From contig NZ_JAFBFI010000001.1 in assembly GCF_016909175.1 (NCBI RefSeq), positions 62,001 through 126,000 on the forward strand: DNA of 64,000 bases. Reading direction: 5' to 3'. This DNA comes from Peribacillus deserti. GTDB lineage: Bacteria > Bacillota > Bacilli > Bacillales > DSM-1321. The notes beneath the pieces were generated by a model. It was given only the letters and a program-made list of their open reading frames with translations. It did no database searches and was not told where the DNA came from. Position numbers and translations under genes: made by a program. This document shows positions 18,263 to 34,116 of this stretch, in pieces (the stretch's first letter is position 1; every line of letters starts with the position of its first letter).

Positions 18263-19552
18263 TTGGCTGGGAACAAACGGTACAAATTCGGATTGCGGAA
18301 AAAGCTTGTTATTTTTACAACGCTCCTTGCAATTATTACTTATTCTACATCTGCGTTATTCATTTATGGAGTATATCCTTTTGTAAGCAACTATCTGCAT
18401 GAAGGATTATTTAACTTAATTATTTTAGCATTAGGAATTGCCTGGTCTGGTGTGCTGGCGTTCTTTGCAGCCCGTTTTTTAACAAAACCGCTGCAGGTAT
18501 TGGAAAAGGCCGCCATAAAGGCAGCGAGCGGAGATTTAACAGAGGATCTAGCGCTGTCAAAGTCTGACGATGAAATCCGGTCTTTAGGGGAAGCGTTCAA
18601 CCATATGCTGTTTAACCTGCGGGATATGGTTCAGAAAATTGATAAAAACTTTCAAGAAACAAATGAAAAGGTTATATATATTTCTCAAGAATCATCTAGA
18701 GCTTCTGAACAGGCGGAAACCATCTCAAGAGCCATTAGAGAAATATCGCTTGGAGCGGATAACTCAGCTGCATCCATTCAAACAACGGCTGAGTCGGTAG
18801 AGGATGTAATCACAATCGCACGGGATGTGCAGAATAAGGCAAACTCTTCGTCTGATAAATCATCAGAAATGGTGCAGGAGTTAGTGGAAAGCAAACAGGT
18901 TATTCATTCTTTAATTTCAGGCATTCAGCAGCTGGCTGATGACAGCATACATTCTCTTGAAGCAGTAAAGCGGCTTGAGGAGAATGCGAAAAAAGTCGAA
19001 CAGATCATTCAGCTTGTGGGTGACATTGCAGGGCAGACTAATTTGCTGGCTCTGAACGCATCTATTGAAGCGGCCCGTGCCGGCGAACATGGCAAGGGGT
19101 TCGCAGTTGTAGCAGAGGAAGTAAGGAAGTTAGCCGATGAAAGTGCCAAGGCCGTTCAAGGAATTTCTTCACTCATCCAAAACATTCAGCAGGATGTGCA
19201 GGGTGTGGTAAAACAAATTACGGACCAAGTTGATTCTGCAAAGACCGAAGCTAACAAAGGAACGAAAACAAATGAAGTGATTGAAGAGATGACTGTATCT
19301 GTTAATAATGTAGCAGAGGCAGTGCGTGATATTACAAAGCTGGTAGATCAGCAGATGGAAAGTATCCAGGAAACCTCAGCGCAGTCCCAGGAAGTAGCGG
19401 CTATAGCGGAACAAACTTCCGCTGGAGCTGTACAAGTCGCCTCAGCGACAGAGGATCAAGCCCGAGTGATTGCAAAAGTAGAAGGTCTTGCTGGCGAACT
19501 GAAGGTGCAAGCTGAGCAGCTTAAACAAACGATTACTCATTTTCATATGTAA
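18263..19552 (+). CDS. Methyl-accepting chemotaxis-type receptor without a sensing ectodomain
   Basis: About 429 residues. A basic N-terminus, two closely spaced membrane segments (about 10-38 and 48-72) with only a short loop between them, a HAMP domain (about 70-125), and a long coiled-coil signalling domain with the highly conserved tip ([18 protein letters not shown], then [13 protein letters not shown]). There is no room for an extracellular ligand domain, so it probably senses membrane or cytoplasmic signals. TTG 18263 is preferred to TTG 18248 because GGGGGAG lies six bases ahead. The same receptor-type insertion next to ywlE occurs in several Bacillaceae. Confidence 0.92.
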   Translation: MAGNKRYKFGLRKKLVIFTTLLAIITYSTSALFIYGVYPFVSNYLHEGLFNLIILALGIAWSGVLAFFAARFLTKPLQVLEKAAIKAASGDLTEDLALSKSDDEIRSLGEAFNHMLFNLRDMVQKIDKNFQETNEKVIYISQESSRASEQAETISRAIREISLGADNSAASIQTTAESVEDVITIARDVQNKANSSSDKSSEMVQELVESKQVIHSLISGIQQLADDSIHSLEAVKRLEENAKKVEQIIQLVGDIAGQTNLLALNASIEAARAGEHGKGFAVVAEEVRKLADESAKAVQGISSLIQNIQQDVQGVVKQITDQVDSAKTEANKGTKTNEVIEEMTVSVNNVAEAVRDITKLVDQQMESIQETSAQSQEVAAIAEQTSAGAVQVASATEDQARVIAKVEGLAGELKVQAEQLKQTITHFHM

Positions 19553-19557
19553 AAAAG

Positions 19558-19600
19558 AAGCCTGAATAAAGGGGATATTATTCTTTATTCAGGCTTTTTA
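19558..19600 (+). terminator. Terminator of the receptor gene
   Basis: 13-bp stem AAGCCTGAATAAA/TTTATTCAGGCTT, then TTTT. Confidence 0.92.
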
Positions 19601-19718
19601 TATTCCATTTGCAGAATTAATGAAATCAATAGAAACCCGAGTTCCACAAGCTTTATATTTTCAGAGAGCTGTGGCAAAATAAATGTAGGATTGATAGAAC
19701 TATATCGGAGGGGACAGC

Positions 19719-20165
19719 ATGAAGGTAGCAATTGCTTCAGATCATGGCGGTATCCAAATTAGAGAAGAAATCAAGAAATTATTGGACGAAATGAACATTC
19801 CTTATCAAGATTTTGGCTGTGAATGCAATACATCTGTTGATTATCCAGACTATGCGCTTCCTGTTGCTGAAAAAGTGGCGAATGAAGAATTTGACAGGGG
19901 AATCTTAATTTGCGGAACGGGAATTGGAATGAGTATTGCCGCAAATAAAGTAAAAGGCATCCGATGCGCCTTAGTTCATGATACCTTTAGTGCAAAAGCT
20001 ACGCGTGAGCACAATAACAGCAATATATTGGCGATGGGTGAAAGAGTCATTGGCCCTGGTCTCGCACTCGATATTGCAAAAATATGGCTGACAACTGAAT
20101 ACCAAGGTGGAAGGCATGAAAACCGTGTCGGAAAGATTACCGTATACGAGGAAAAAAATCTGTAA
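19719..20165 (+). CDS. rpiB: Ribose-5-phosphate isomerase B
   Basis: Interconverts ribose 5-phosphate and ribulose 5-phosphate in the non-oxidative pentose phosphate pathway. The 148 residues belong to the RpiB/LacAB family: SDHGG at the N-terminus, catalytic Cys in ICGTGIGMSIAANK, and HNNSNILAMGERV. A GGAGGGG site precedes the ATG. It is followed 39 bases later by ywlG, and the two are likely co-transcribed as in B. subtilis (ywlF-ywlG). Confidence 0.96.
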   Translation: MKVAIASDHGGIQIREEIKKLLDEMNIPYQDFGCECNTSVDYPDYALPVAEKVANEEFDRGILICGTGIGMSIAANKVKGIRCALVHDTFSAKATREHNNSNILAMGERVIGPGLALDIAKIWLTTEYQGGRHENRVGKITVYEEKNL

Positions 20166-20204
20166 GCCTTTGCAAGTTACTTCAGGTAAGGGAGGCCGTT
20201 CTGA

Positions 20205-20771
20205 ATGGTTGATAATAGAATAGCGGACGAAGAGCTGGCTCACTGGCAGCGGCAGCTTCTAGAGGCTCTCGATGATTTACAGGAACATGCGGACTTAAAT
20301 GAGAAGAAGCTCCTTGTGGTTGGCTGCAGCACAAGTGAGGTAATCGGAAAACATATCGGCACAGCCGGAACGAATGAGGTAGCCGAAATACTTTTTAACG
20401 GACTCCAGAAGTTCCAAGAGAGGACAGGTGTGCAGCTTGCCTTTCAATGCTGTGAACATCTGAATAGAGCTCTTGTGATAACGAGGGAAACAGCCGAACA
20501 AAGAGGGCTTGATGAAGTGACGGTGATTCCTATTAGACAAGCAGGCGGTGCTTTGGCCACTTGTGCCTTTAACAGATTAAACAATGCTGTGGTCGTAGAG
20601 TACATAAAAGCGGATGCAGGGATCGATATCGGAGATACCTTTATCGGCATGCATTTGAAGCACGTTGCCGTCCCTGTTAGAAGCCGGCAGAAGCAGGTAG
20701 GGCATGCGCATATCTCTATGGCAAGAACAAGGCCGAAGCTGATTGGCGGAAATAGGGCCTGCTACTCCTGA
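20205..20771 (+). CDS. ywlG: DUF436/TIGR01440 family protein YwlG
   Basis: 188-residue cytoplasmic protein of unknown function, conserved between rpiB and glyA in Bacillaceae. Recognisable family stretches are [47 protein letters not shown] and [19 protein letters not shown]. Conserved Cys residues (in GCSTSE and QCCEH) could bind metal or be reactive, but this is inference. A GGGAGG site lies 12 bases ahead of the ATG. The link with glyA suggests one-carbon or amino-acid metabolism, without proof. Confidence 0.92.
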   Translation: MVDNRIADEELAHWQRQLLEALDDLQEHADLNEKKLLVVGCSTSEVIGKHIGTAGTNEVAEILFNGLQKFQERTGVQLAFQCCEHLNRALVITRETAEQRGLDEVTVIPIRQAGGALATCAFNRLNNAVVVEYIKADAGIDIGDTFIGMHLKHVAVPVRSRQKQVGHAHISMARTRPKLIGGNRACYS

Positions 20772-20950
20772 TTTAGTACATACTTTTATTAACGAGTAGT
20801 GCAGCCGCCGGATATCAATAAGCACTGTCCAGACTGTTACATTAATGGTAAAATGAAAGTGAATTGTAATAAAACACGCACAATATTAAGTGGTTTTAAA
20901 AGAAATGTGCGGGTTTACTGATTATTAGCGGAGAGATGAGGGGGATTTAC

Positions 20951-22192
20951 ATGAAACATTTAGCTCAGCAAGATGAAAAGGTTTTTAGTGCCATTCAGGA
21001 TGAACTGAAGCGCCAGCGGACGAAGATTGAATTAATTGCCTCTGAAAATTTTGTCAGTGAAGCAGTAATGGAAGCTCAAGGTTCCGTTTTAACCAATAAA
21101 TATGCAGAAGGATATCCTGGTAAACGCTATTATGGCGGATGCGAGCATGTTGACGTAGTTGAAGATATCGCCCGTGATCGTGCAAAGGAAATTTTCGGTG
21201 CAGAGCATGCAAATGTACAGCCTCATTCAGGAGCACAGGCGAATATGGCCGTGTATTTTACGATTCTAGAGCCGGGTGATACGGTTCTCGGAATGAATCT
21301 TTCTCATGGGGGCCATCTTACACACGGAAGCCCGGTAAATTTCAGCGGGGTTCAATATAATTTCGTGGAGTATGGTGTGGATGAAACCACTCATCTCATT
21401 AACTACGATGATGTATTAGAAAAAGCACGCGCGAATAAACCCAAGCTGATTGTGGCTGGAGCCAGCGCCTATCCTCGGGAGATTGATTTCAAACGTTTCC
21501 GTGAAATTGCTGATGAAGTGGGAGCTTACTTGATGGTAGATATGGCTCACATTGCCGGCCTTGTCGCATCTGGCCTTCACCCGAGTCCTGTGCCTCACGC
21601 TCATTTTGTTACAACCACTACTCACAAAACGCTTCGCGGGCCTCGCGGCGGTATGATTTTATGTAAAGAAGAGTTTGCCAAGAAGATAGATAAATCCATT
21701 TTCCCTGGAATCCAGGGCGGCCCGCTTATGCATGTAATTGCTGCAAAGGCTGTATCTTTTGGTGAAGTTCTTCAGGATTCTTTTAAAGAATACTCCGAAA
21801 ATATTATAAAAAATGCAAAACGCCTTGCAGAGGGTCTTAAGAAAGAAGGCTTTACCCTTGTTTCTGACGGCACAGACAATCATTTATTACTGGTTGATGT
21901 CCGCTCTATGAACCTTACAGGTAAAAAAGCGGAGCATGTTTTAGATGAAATTGGAATTACGGTTAATAAAAATACAATCCCATTTGATCCGGAGAGCCCG
22001 TTTGTTACAAGCGGCATCCGCATCGGAACGGCTGCGGTCACTTCCCGTGGATTTACGGAAACCGATATGGATGAAATTGCATCCATTATCGCTCTTGCCT
22101 TGAACAATCCAGAAGACGAAGCAAAGCTAAATGAAGCAAGCAGCAGAGTTGAAAACTTAACAAGCCAATTTACGCTTTATAAAGAATTGTAA
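20951..22192 (+). CDS. glyA: Serine hydroxymethyltransferase
   Basis: PLP enzyme converting serine and tetrahydrofolate to glycine and methylene-THF. The 413 residues carry the PLP lysine in [14 protein letters not shown] and substrate-binding motifs [11 protein letters not shown] and GGCEHVD near the N-terminus. An in-frame ATG at 20936 is rejected because it precedes the GAGGGGG site; ATG 20951 gives the standard MKHL start. A CGCACA/TGTGCG inverted repeat (about 20876-20910) lies in the leader. I did not find the PurR box known in front of B. subtilis glyA. Confidence 0.97.
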   Translation: MKHLAQQDEKVFSAIQDELKRQRTKIELIASENFVSEAVMEAQGSVLTNKYAEGYPGKRYYGGCEHVDVVEDIARDRAKEIFGAEHANVQPHSGAQANMAVYFTILEPGDTVLGMNLSHGGHLTHGSPVNFSGVQYNFVEYGVDETTHLINYDDVLEKARANKPKLIVAGASAYPREIDFKRFREIADEVGAYLMVDMAHIAGLVASGLHPSPVPHAHFVTTTTHKTLRGPRGGMILCKEEFAKKIDKSIFPGIQGGPLMHVIAAKAVSFGEVLQDSFKEYSENIIKNAKRLAEGLKKEGFTLVSDGTDNHLLLVDVRSMNLTGKKAEHVLDEIGITVNKNTIPFDPESPFVTSGIRIGTAAVTSRGFTETDMDEIASIIALALNNPEDEAKLNEASSRVENLTSQFTLYKEL

Positions 22193-22197
22193 AATAT

Positions 22198-22228
22198 AAG
22201 CCGGCCTGATTGATAGGCCGGCTTTTGT
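22198..22228 (+). terminator. Terminator of glyA
   Basis: 10-bp stem AAGCCGGCCT/AGGCCGGCTT, seven-base loop, TT. Confidence 0.92.
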
Positions 22229-22421
22229 ATATGATAAAAAGGTATGGATTTTGAAATTTTCCATCAACAGGTAAAGATAGAGCCATTTTTTATAAAAAGA
22301 AATGTGTCCGGCAGAATGCTCGCAATTTCCCCTATGCCATCTAATCTACTTATTGGCAAAGTCTAACAAGACATGCAATCATAAGATTTGACTTCTCATT
22401 TTAGCAACTTTACCGGCATGA

Positions 22422-22450
22422 TTGATGAAATGGTTTTTTTTCTGTAAAAT
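22422..22450 (+). promoter_or_regulatory. Candidate promoter of upp in the glyA-upp gap
   Basis: TTGATG (22422-22427), 17-base spacer, TAAAAT (22445-22450). The rest of the gap (22229-22421) shows no gene. Confidence 0.5.
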
Positions 22451-22496
22451 AGGTCGAGGCATAGCAAGTTAAAATAATCAAAAGGGAGCGATCTCC

Positions 22497-23126
22497 ATGG
22501 GTAAGGTTTTTGTATTTGATCATCCGTTAATTCAGCACAAGCTTACATACATTCGTGATAAGAAAACAGGTACAAAGGAATTTCGTGAGCTGGTAGACGA
22601 AGTAGGCTCATTGATGGCCTTTGAAATAACACGTGAACTGCCATTAGAAGAGGTTGAAATAGAAACACCGGTTCAAAAAGCAACATCTAAGGTGCTGGCA
22701 GGAAAAAAACTAGGGCTGGTTCCGATTCTACGTGCAGGTATTGGCATGGTCGACGGCATGCTGAAGTTAATTCCAGCTGCTAAGGTTGGGCATATTGGGC
22801 TTTATCGAGATCCGAAAACCCTTCAGCCGGTAGAATATTATGTAAAGCTACCCAGCGATATTGAGGAAAGAGATTTTATCGTGGTCGATCCAATGCTTGC
22901 AACGGGCGGATCAGCAGTGGCTGCCATTAATTCCTTAAAAACGCGTGGTGCAACAAGCATCCGGTTCATGTGTCTGATTGCTGCCCCTGAGGGAGTAGAT
23001 GCATTGAAGGAAGCGCATCCTGATGTGGATATATATATTGCAGCACTTGATGAAAAGCTGAATGAAAAAGGATACATCGTACCTGGACTTGGAGATGCAG
23101 GAGACCGTTTGTTTGGCACAATGTAA
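22497..23126 (+). CDS. upp: Uracil phosphoribosyltransferase
   Basis: Salvages uracil to UMP with PRPP. The 209 residues are full length. The PRPP loop is [12 protein letters not shown], and [14 protein letters not shown] and the C-terminal [12 protein letters not shown] form the uracil/PRPP site. An AAGGGAGCG site precedes the ATG. mnaA follows after 21 bases and is probably co-transcribed. Confidence 0.97.
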   Translation: MGKVFVFDHPLIQHKLTYIRDKKTGTKEFRELVDEVGSLMAFEITRELPLEEVEIETPVQKATSKVLAGKKLGLVPILRAGIGMVDGMLKLIPAAKVGHIGLYRDPKTLQPVEYYVKLPSDIEERDFIVVDPMLATGGSAVAAINSLKTRGATSIRFMCLIAAPEGVDALKEAHPDVDIYIAALDEKLNEKGYIVPGLGDAGDRLFGTM

Positions 23127-23147
23127 CAAAGAATGGGGAAGATACAG

Positions 23148-24293
23148 ATGAAAAAGCCTATAAAGGTAATGACCATCTTTGGGACAAGGCCGGAAGCTGT
23201 CAAGATGGCGCCTCTTGTCCTCGAGATTGGAAAGCACCCAGAAAGCTTTGAATCCATTGTGACCGTTACAGCACAGCATCGGCAAATGCTGGATCAGGTG
23301 TTAGATTTGTTTTCGATTACACCTGATTATGATTTAAACATCATGAAGGACAGGCAGTCACTGGTGGATATCACAACCAGAGGCCTTGAAGGACTGGACC
23401 GGATCATGAAAGAAGCGAAACCGGATATTGTCCTGGTTCACGGAGATACCACGACAACATTTATTGCCAGCCTTGCAGCATATTATAATCAGATTACAGT
23501 AGGCCATGTGGAAGCAGGGCTGAGAACATGGAATAAGTTTTCGCCATTTCCTGAAGAAATGAACAGACAGCTGACCGGGGTGATGGCAGATTTGCATTTT
23601 GCCCCTACGTCTAAATCAGCCCGAAATCTTCTGGATGAGAACAAAAAAGAGGAAAGTATCTTTGTCACGGGAAATACAGCAATAGATGCCTTGAGCACCA
23701 CGGTAAGAGACAATTATGAGCACAGTGTTCTAGGCAAGCTTGGAAACGACCGGCTGGTTCTTCTCACTGCTCACCGGAGAGAAAATATCGGGGAGCCGAT
23801 GGAGAATATGTTCCGGGCAGTGAAGCGGATTATAGAAGAGCATGAGGATATCCAGGTTGTGTATCCCGTTCATCTTAATCCGGCAGTTAGAGAAATAGCA
23901 AACAGCATCCTGGGCAATGACTCACGTATCCACTTAATTGAGCCTCTTGATGTGTTTGATTTTCATAACTTTGCTGCACGAGCGCACCTTATATTGACTG
24001 ATTCCGGCGGAGTTCAGGAGGAAGCCCCTTCCCTTGGTGTGCCTGTGCTGGTATTAAGAGACACCACAGAGCGCCCGGAAGGAATTGCGGCTGGAACCTT
24101 AAAGCTTGCTGGAACAGATGAAGAAGTCATTTACAGCATGGCAAATGAACTTTTAACAGATGAAGCGGCTTATCAAAAGATGAGCCAGGCTTCAAACCCA
24201 TATGGCGATGGCCAGGCATCCAAACGCATCTGTGAAGCCATCCGCTACTACTTCAACCAAACCAATAAACGCCCTGAACCCTTATCACTATAA
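23148..24293 (+). CDS. mnaA: UDP-N-acetylglucosamine 2-epimerase
   Basis: Interconverts UDP-GlcNAc and UDP-ManNAc, supplying ManNAc for the wall teichoic acid linkage unit and other envelope glycans. About 381 residues of the non-hydrolysing WecB/MnaA family: TIFGTRPEAVKMAPL, VHGDTTTTF, VGHVEAGLRT, FPEEMNRQ, TAHRRENIGEP and LTDSGGVQEEAPSLG. ATG 23148 gives an MKK start like the B. subtilis protein; the in-frame ATG 23133 has no ribosome site. In B. subtilis mnaA lies elsewhere, while in many other Bacillaceae it stands between upp and the atp operon as here. Confidence 0.95.
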   Translation: MKKPIKVMTIFGTRPEAVKMAPLVLEIGKHPESFESIVTVTAQHRQMLDQVLDLFSITPDYDLNIMKDRQSLVDITTRGLEGLDRIMKEAKPDIVLVHGDTTTTFIASLAAYYNQITVGHVEAGLRTWNKFSPFPEEMNRQLTGVMADLHFAPTSKSARNLLDENKKEESIFVTGNTAIDALSTTVRDNYEHSVLGKLGNDRLVLLTAHRRENIGEPMENMFRAVKRIIEEHEDIQVVYPVHLNPAVREIANSILGNDSRIHLIEPLDVFDFHNFAARAHLILTDSGGVQEEAPSLGVPVLVLRDTTERPEGIAAGTLKLAGTDEEVIYSMANELLTDEAAYQKMSQASNPYGDGQASKRICEAIRYYFNQTNKRPEPLSL

Positions 24294-24320
24294 AAAAACT
24301 GTCCCTCTCCGGGCAGTTTT
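24294..24320 (+). terminator. Terminator of mnaA
   Basis: AAAAAACTG pairs with CAGTTTTTT, with a CCC/GGG inner helix, then a long T-run. Confidence 0.85.
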
Positions 24321-24326
24321 TTTTTG

Positions 24327-24401
24327 TGGGGACTGTCCCTATTTCCCAAAAGAAAACGCCGGTATATCAACAGGAAATGGGGGACAGTCCCCATTTCCCG
24401 T
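24327..24401. repeat. REP-like palindrome pair upstream of the Vpr-like protease
   Basis: TGGGGACTGTCCCTATTTCC (24327-24346) and, 24 bases on, a fuller copy whose GGAAATGGGG arm pairs with CCCCATTTCC (about 24373-24399). Confidence 0.85.
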
Positions 24402-24447
24402 ATAGTCTTAGAAAAGGTGCAGATTCTATGGGGAAGGAGGGGTTCTT

Positions 24448-26643
24448 TTGAAGAGGTGGCTGGTTGTGTGTTTGTTTGTTTTTTCTTGGTTGTTAGAGAG
24501 TCCGGCATCGGGTGAGGTTAGAATTCCTCCTCTTGGGGGAGAGTTCGCCGAGGAACGTATTATTGCGATTGCGCTATTCAATGAAACTTCAGTTAACCGA
24601 GAAAACGTCCTGGAGAAGTATCCCTCACTAAGGGTTAGAAAGGTTTTTTCCCACGCCCTGAATGGCATCTCTATAGAAGGCAGAAGAAAAGACGTGGAAC
24701 AGCTTAAAAAGGATTCAAGGATTGCTAGTGTAACGGAATCAACTCTTTATCAGGCAGATATAGATAACAGCGTCCCTTTTATTGGCGGAGATGCGATACG
24801 AGGGTTATTTAATAAAAAGAATGAGCGGCTTACTGGAAGAGGTGTGAAGGTAGGCATTATTGATACAGGTATAGATTATCAGCATAGAGATTTAAGGCGT
24901 TCCTATAAGGGAGGATACGATATTGTGGATCATGATTCGGACCCGATGGAGACGAAAGGAAAGAACAAGACCTTACATGGGACACATGTTGCGGGGATTA
25001 TTGCAGCAAACGGGAAACTGAGGGGAGTTGCACCTGAAGCAGAAATATATGCCTATAGAGCTCTTGGTCCGGGGGGATCCGGAACAACGGAGAAAGTACT
25101 GCAAGCCATCGAAATGGCAATCAAGGATAAAGTGGATGTGCTGAACTTATCCCTTGGAAATAGTGTGAACGGACCGGACCTCCCGATCAGCTTGGCGTTA
25201 GACAGAGCTGTAGCCCTTGGAATAACGTGCGTTGCCTCTAATGGGAATTCAGGACCGGATATGTGGACAGTCGGTTCTCCCGGCACCTCCTCCAGGGCCA
25301 TCTCCGTAGGAGCCTCCACACCACCCGCAAAAAAGCCGTATATTACTACAGGATTGGGAGGGGGTAGAAAAAGCATACCCATTTATCCTATATCTGGATC
25401 CAAACCATGGCTTGCGAATTACTCTGGCAGGTTAATTGATGGAGATATCGGCCTGCCGGGGCAGCTGAAAAAGGCAAAAAACAAGATAGTGCTTGTAAAA
25501 AGAGGCAGGATTTCTTTTGCTGAAAAGATAGCGAATGCGGCAAAAGCCGGAGCATCGGCCGTTTTGATCTACAATAATACAAAGGGCAGCTTCTATGGAA
25601 AAGTTGAAGAGAAAGGTGAAATTCCAGCAGCAACACTCTCAGGAGAAGAAGGAGAGCAGTTGAAAAAAACAAAACCGTTTTATATACATACCGTTATGAA
25701 AGCAGAGAAAGAGTTGATTGCTGATTTCAGTTCAAGAGGCCCTGTAACCTCAAACTGGATGATTAAGCCTGATATTGTTGCTCCGGGTGTCGGGATTAAC
25801 AGCACTATCCCCAGTGGGTACCTCAGCTTAAATGGAACCAGTATGGCGGCTCCTCATATTTCCGGTGCCTGTGCATTGTTAAAACAGGCTCACCCTGAAT
25901 GGACACCGGAGCAAGTCAAATCTGCATTAATGACAACGGGCATACAGCTGAAAAACAAGCAGAACCAGCAGTACCATACATATGAACAAGGAGCCGGAAG
26001 AGTGCAGCTGCAGCAAGCGGTCAAAGCAGATACCTTTTTTTATCCAAGTTCTTTAACGTTTAGAAACGACCATAAAAAGAAAACCCTGTCAGCGTCAATC
26101 ATTGTTGAGAATACGGGAATAGCAGCAAAACATTATAGATTTACACAGCCCGGTCATCAGCCGGGAATCGTCTGGAAAATGCCTTTTTCTTTTACACTTC
26201 AAGCTAAAGAAAAAAAGAAGCTCACGATTGAGCTTTCACATGATACGAGAAAAAGAAAGACTTCCATTTATGATGGCCGCTTGACCATATTGGAAGGAAC
26301 AAAAAAAATTCACCTTCCATATTTATATGCGATCAATGAACCCCAATACCCAAGAGTGATGGGATTTGAATTTGTCCCCGGAGATTCTAAATCAAATTAT
26401 AGATATGAACTTTATCTTCCAGGGGGGGCAGAGGAGATGGGGATTGCTTTATATGAAAAAGAAAGCTATAGATTTGCAGGATTCTTAGATTGGTCTGCTA
26501 ATGCGCCAAGAGGGCTGATCAGAAAGGAAATAAGAAAAGAAAAGCTCCCTCCTAATGGTGCGTACATTGCCATTATTTATGCAAAAAAAGCGGGCAGGGA
26601 AGACAGAATTGAACGAACTATTTTAATTGATTTAAACAAATAA
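24448..26643 (+). CDS. Secreted subtilisin-like serine protease (Vpr-like, with PA domain)
   Basis: 731 residues starting at TTG 24448 behind AAGGAGGGG. Signal peptide at about 1-21, an inhibitor I9-type propeptide (about 36-102), and an S8 catalytic domain with Asp139 (IIDTGID), His177 (LHGTHVAG) and Ser465 (NGTSMAAP). A PA domain (about 325-415) is inserted before FSSRGP, as in Vpr. The C-terminal ~230 residues look like beta-sandwich domains. It lies between mnaA and the atp operon, which adjoin in related genomes, with a REP pair at its left border, so it may be an insertion. The role is probably degradation of extracellular protein; specificity is unknown. Confidence 0.9.
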   Translation: MKRWLVVCLFVFSWLLESPASGEVRIPPLGGEFAEERIIAIALFNETSVNRENVLEKYPSLRVRKVFSHALNGISIEGRRKDVEQLKKDSRIASVTESTLYQADIDNSVPFIGGDAIRGLFNKKNERLTGRGVKVGIIDTGIDYQHRDLRRSYKGGYDIVDHDSDPMETKGKNKTLHGTHVAGIIAANGKLRGVAPEAEIYAYRALGPGGSGTTEKVLQAIEMAIKDKVDVLNLSLGNSVNGPDLPISLALDRAVALGITCVASNGNSGPDMWTVGSPGTSSRAISVGASTPPAKKPYITTGLGGGRKSIPIYPISGSKPWLANYSGRLIDGDIGLPGQLKKAKNKIVLVKRGRISFAEKIANAAKAGASAVLIYNNTKGSFYGKVEEKGEIPAATLSGEEGEQLKKTKPFYIHTVMKAEKELIADFSSRGPVTSNWMIKPDIVAPGVGINSTIPSGYLSLNGTSMAAPHISGACALLKQAHPEWTPEQVKSALMTTGIQLKNKQNQQYHTYEQGAGRVQLQQAVKADTFFYPSSLTFRNDHKKKTLSASIIVENTGIAAKHYRFTQPGHQPGIVWKMPFSFTLQAKEKKKLTIELSHDTRKRKTSIYDGRLTILEGTKKIHLPYLYAINEPQYPRVMGFEFVPGDSKSNYRYELYLPGGAEEMGIALYEKESYRFAGFLDWSANAPRGLIRKEIRKEKLPPNGAYIAIIYAKKAGREDRIERTILIDLNK

Positions 26644-26715
26644 TTGAAAAAATGATAAAAATGTGAACAAATGAAGAAATTCAGGTATACAGGGGGATTT
26701 TTAGCCTATCATTCA

Positions 26716-26744
26716 TTGACATTAAAAGTCAGCTATTGTATGCT
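26716..26744 (+). promoter_or_regulatory. Candidate sigma-A promoter of the atp operon
   Basis: Consensus TTGACA (26716-26721), 17-base spacer, TATGCT (26739-26744), about 110 bases before atpZ. Confidence 0.6.
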
Positions 26745-26854
26745 TACAAGGGTATAAATGGTAGGGTTTTCATGGGGATTCCCCCTTATTTGTCAAGTGT
26801 AAATTTCTGCCTTGAAATACAGTTCTGCCCACTAATAACCGCGAGGATTCAAAG

Positions 26855-27076
26855 ATGAGCCAGAAAGAACGCCACCCATTCAAAGCGATGGCTCTAATGT
26901 CTGCCATCCTTTCTCAATTAGTAGGTTCCGTCGTGATAGGCGTCTTCGGGGGAAGATGGCTGGACCGTACGGCAAATACCGAACCGCTTTTTCTAATCAT
27001 TGGCCTTCTTTTAGGGCTTGCAGCCGGAATTTATTCCATGCTCCGCACAGTCCGGCACTATTTCTCGGGAGATTAA
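26855..27076 (+). CDS. atpZ: AtpZ-type small membrane protein
   Basis: 73 residues with two hydrophobic segments (about 12-34 and 43-62) joined by GGRWLDRTANTEPL, the pattern of the AtpZ/AtpI family found in front of F1Fo operons. In Bacillus, AtpZ and AtpI together have been linked to Mg2+/Ca2+ handling and ATP synthase assembly. The CGAGGATT site precedes the ATG. atpI begins eight bases after its stop. Confidence 0.88.
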   Translation: MSQKERHPFKAMALMSAILSQLVGSVVIGVFGGRWLDRTANTEPLFLIIGLLLGLAAGIYSMLRTVRHYFSGD

Positions 27077-27083
27077 AAACCAA

Positions 27084-27455
27084 ATGTTCGATCTTGATGA
27101 AATGTTCTACAGAGAGCTTAAGTACATAATCTACCTAGTAGCTTTTTATGTATTAGGCTGGGGGTTTACGCCCTATAAATCTGTCTTTCTCGGATTAATT
27201 TTCGGTACATGCTTGAGCCTGTTCCTCTTATGGACCATGGTCAGCAAAAACAGAAAACTGACTAAAGCAGCTATGGAAGGCAAAAAGATGAAGTCCGTAG
27301 GAACGCTGTCCAGAATGGCAACCGCGGCCCTTGCTGTAACGGTAGCTCTGCAATTTCCGGATGCTCTGCATCTTGTCAGTGTAGTTATTGGATTAATGAC
27401 GATTTACTTTGTCATTATTATAGATTTTTTTATCCAACACTTACGTCAAAAGTAG
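27084..27455 (+). CDS. atpI: ATP synthase assembly protein AtpI
   Basis: About 124 residues with four membrane segments; it acts in c-ring assembly of F1Fo ATP synthase. The frame is open upstream into atpZ, but ATG 27084 gives the expected size and lies just past the atpZ stop, suggesting coupling; ATG 27102 is possible. Ribosome sites for both are weak. Confidence 0.85.
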   Translation: MFDLDEMFYRELKYIIYLVAFYVLGWGFTPYKSVFLGLIFGTCLSLFLLWTMVSKNRKLTKAAMEGKKMKSVGTLSRMATAALAVTVALQFPDALHLVSVVIGLMTIYFVIIIDFFIQHLRQK

Positions 27456-27468
27456 ATAAGAGAGGTGA

Positions 27469-28185
<717 letters not shown>

Positions 28186-28191
28186 TTATAA

Positions 28192-28488
<297 letters not shown>

Positions 28489-28505
28489 TTAAATTTTAAG
28501 ACGTT

Positions 28506-28556
28506 GGGCAAATGGCGAAGATCATTCCATGAGAACCTTCGCCATTCCTTTATGCC
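28506..28556 (+). promoter_or_regulatory. Intercistronic hairpin atpE-atpF
   Basis: GGGCA (28506-28510) pairs with TGCCC (28552-28556) and ATGGCGAAG (28512-28520) with CTTCGCCAT (28537-28545). No T-run follows, so it is not a terminator. It could protect upstream atpE mRNA or mark a processing site. Confidence 0.7.
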
Positions 28557-28603
28557 CTAAAAGTGGTTTCCAGATAATCCTTAAGGTCTGTCTGGTTGAA
28601 TGA

Positions 28604-31242
<2,639 letters not shown>

Positions 31243-31275
31243 TAGATCTTAACAAACTCTTTAAATAGGTGGTGA

Positions 31276-32139
<864 letters not shown>

Positions 32140-32204
32140 AAATGAATCGGGAGGGGAAGCACGTACGATAGGCTTACCCCCCATTATATATGGTTTCGTC
32201 TTAA

Positions 32205-34064
<1,860 letters not shown>

Positions 34065-34071
34065 TATAAAA

Positions 34072-34116
34072 AGCCAACACCTCTCGAGACTCTTTTAGAG
34101 TAGCGGGGGTGTTTTT
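34072..34116 (+). terminator. Terminator of the atp operon
   Basis: AACACC pairs with GGTGTT around an inner ACTCTTTTAGAGT hairpin, followed by TTTTTTG. Confidence 0.8.

Noticed and set aside
20772-20950. PurR box upstream of glyA
   Set aside because: No CCGAAC-type half site was found; only an unrelated inverted repeat is present.
24324-24515. 63-codon frame overlapping the REP pair and the start of the Vpr-like gene
   Set aside because: It reads through repeat sequence and the protease start region in another frame, without its own ribosome site.
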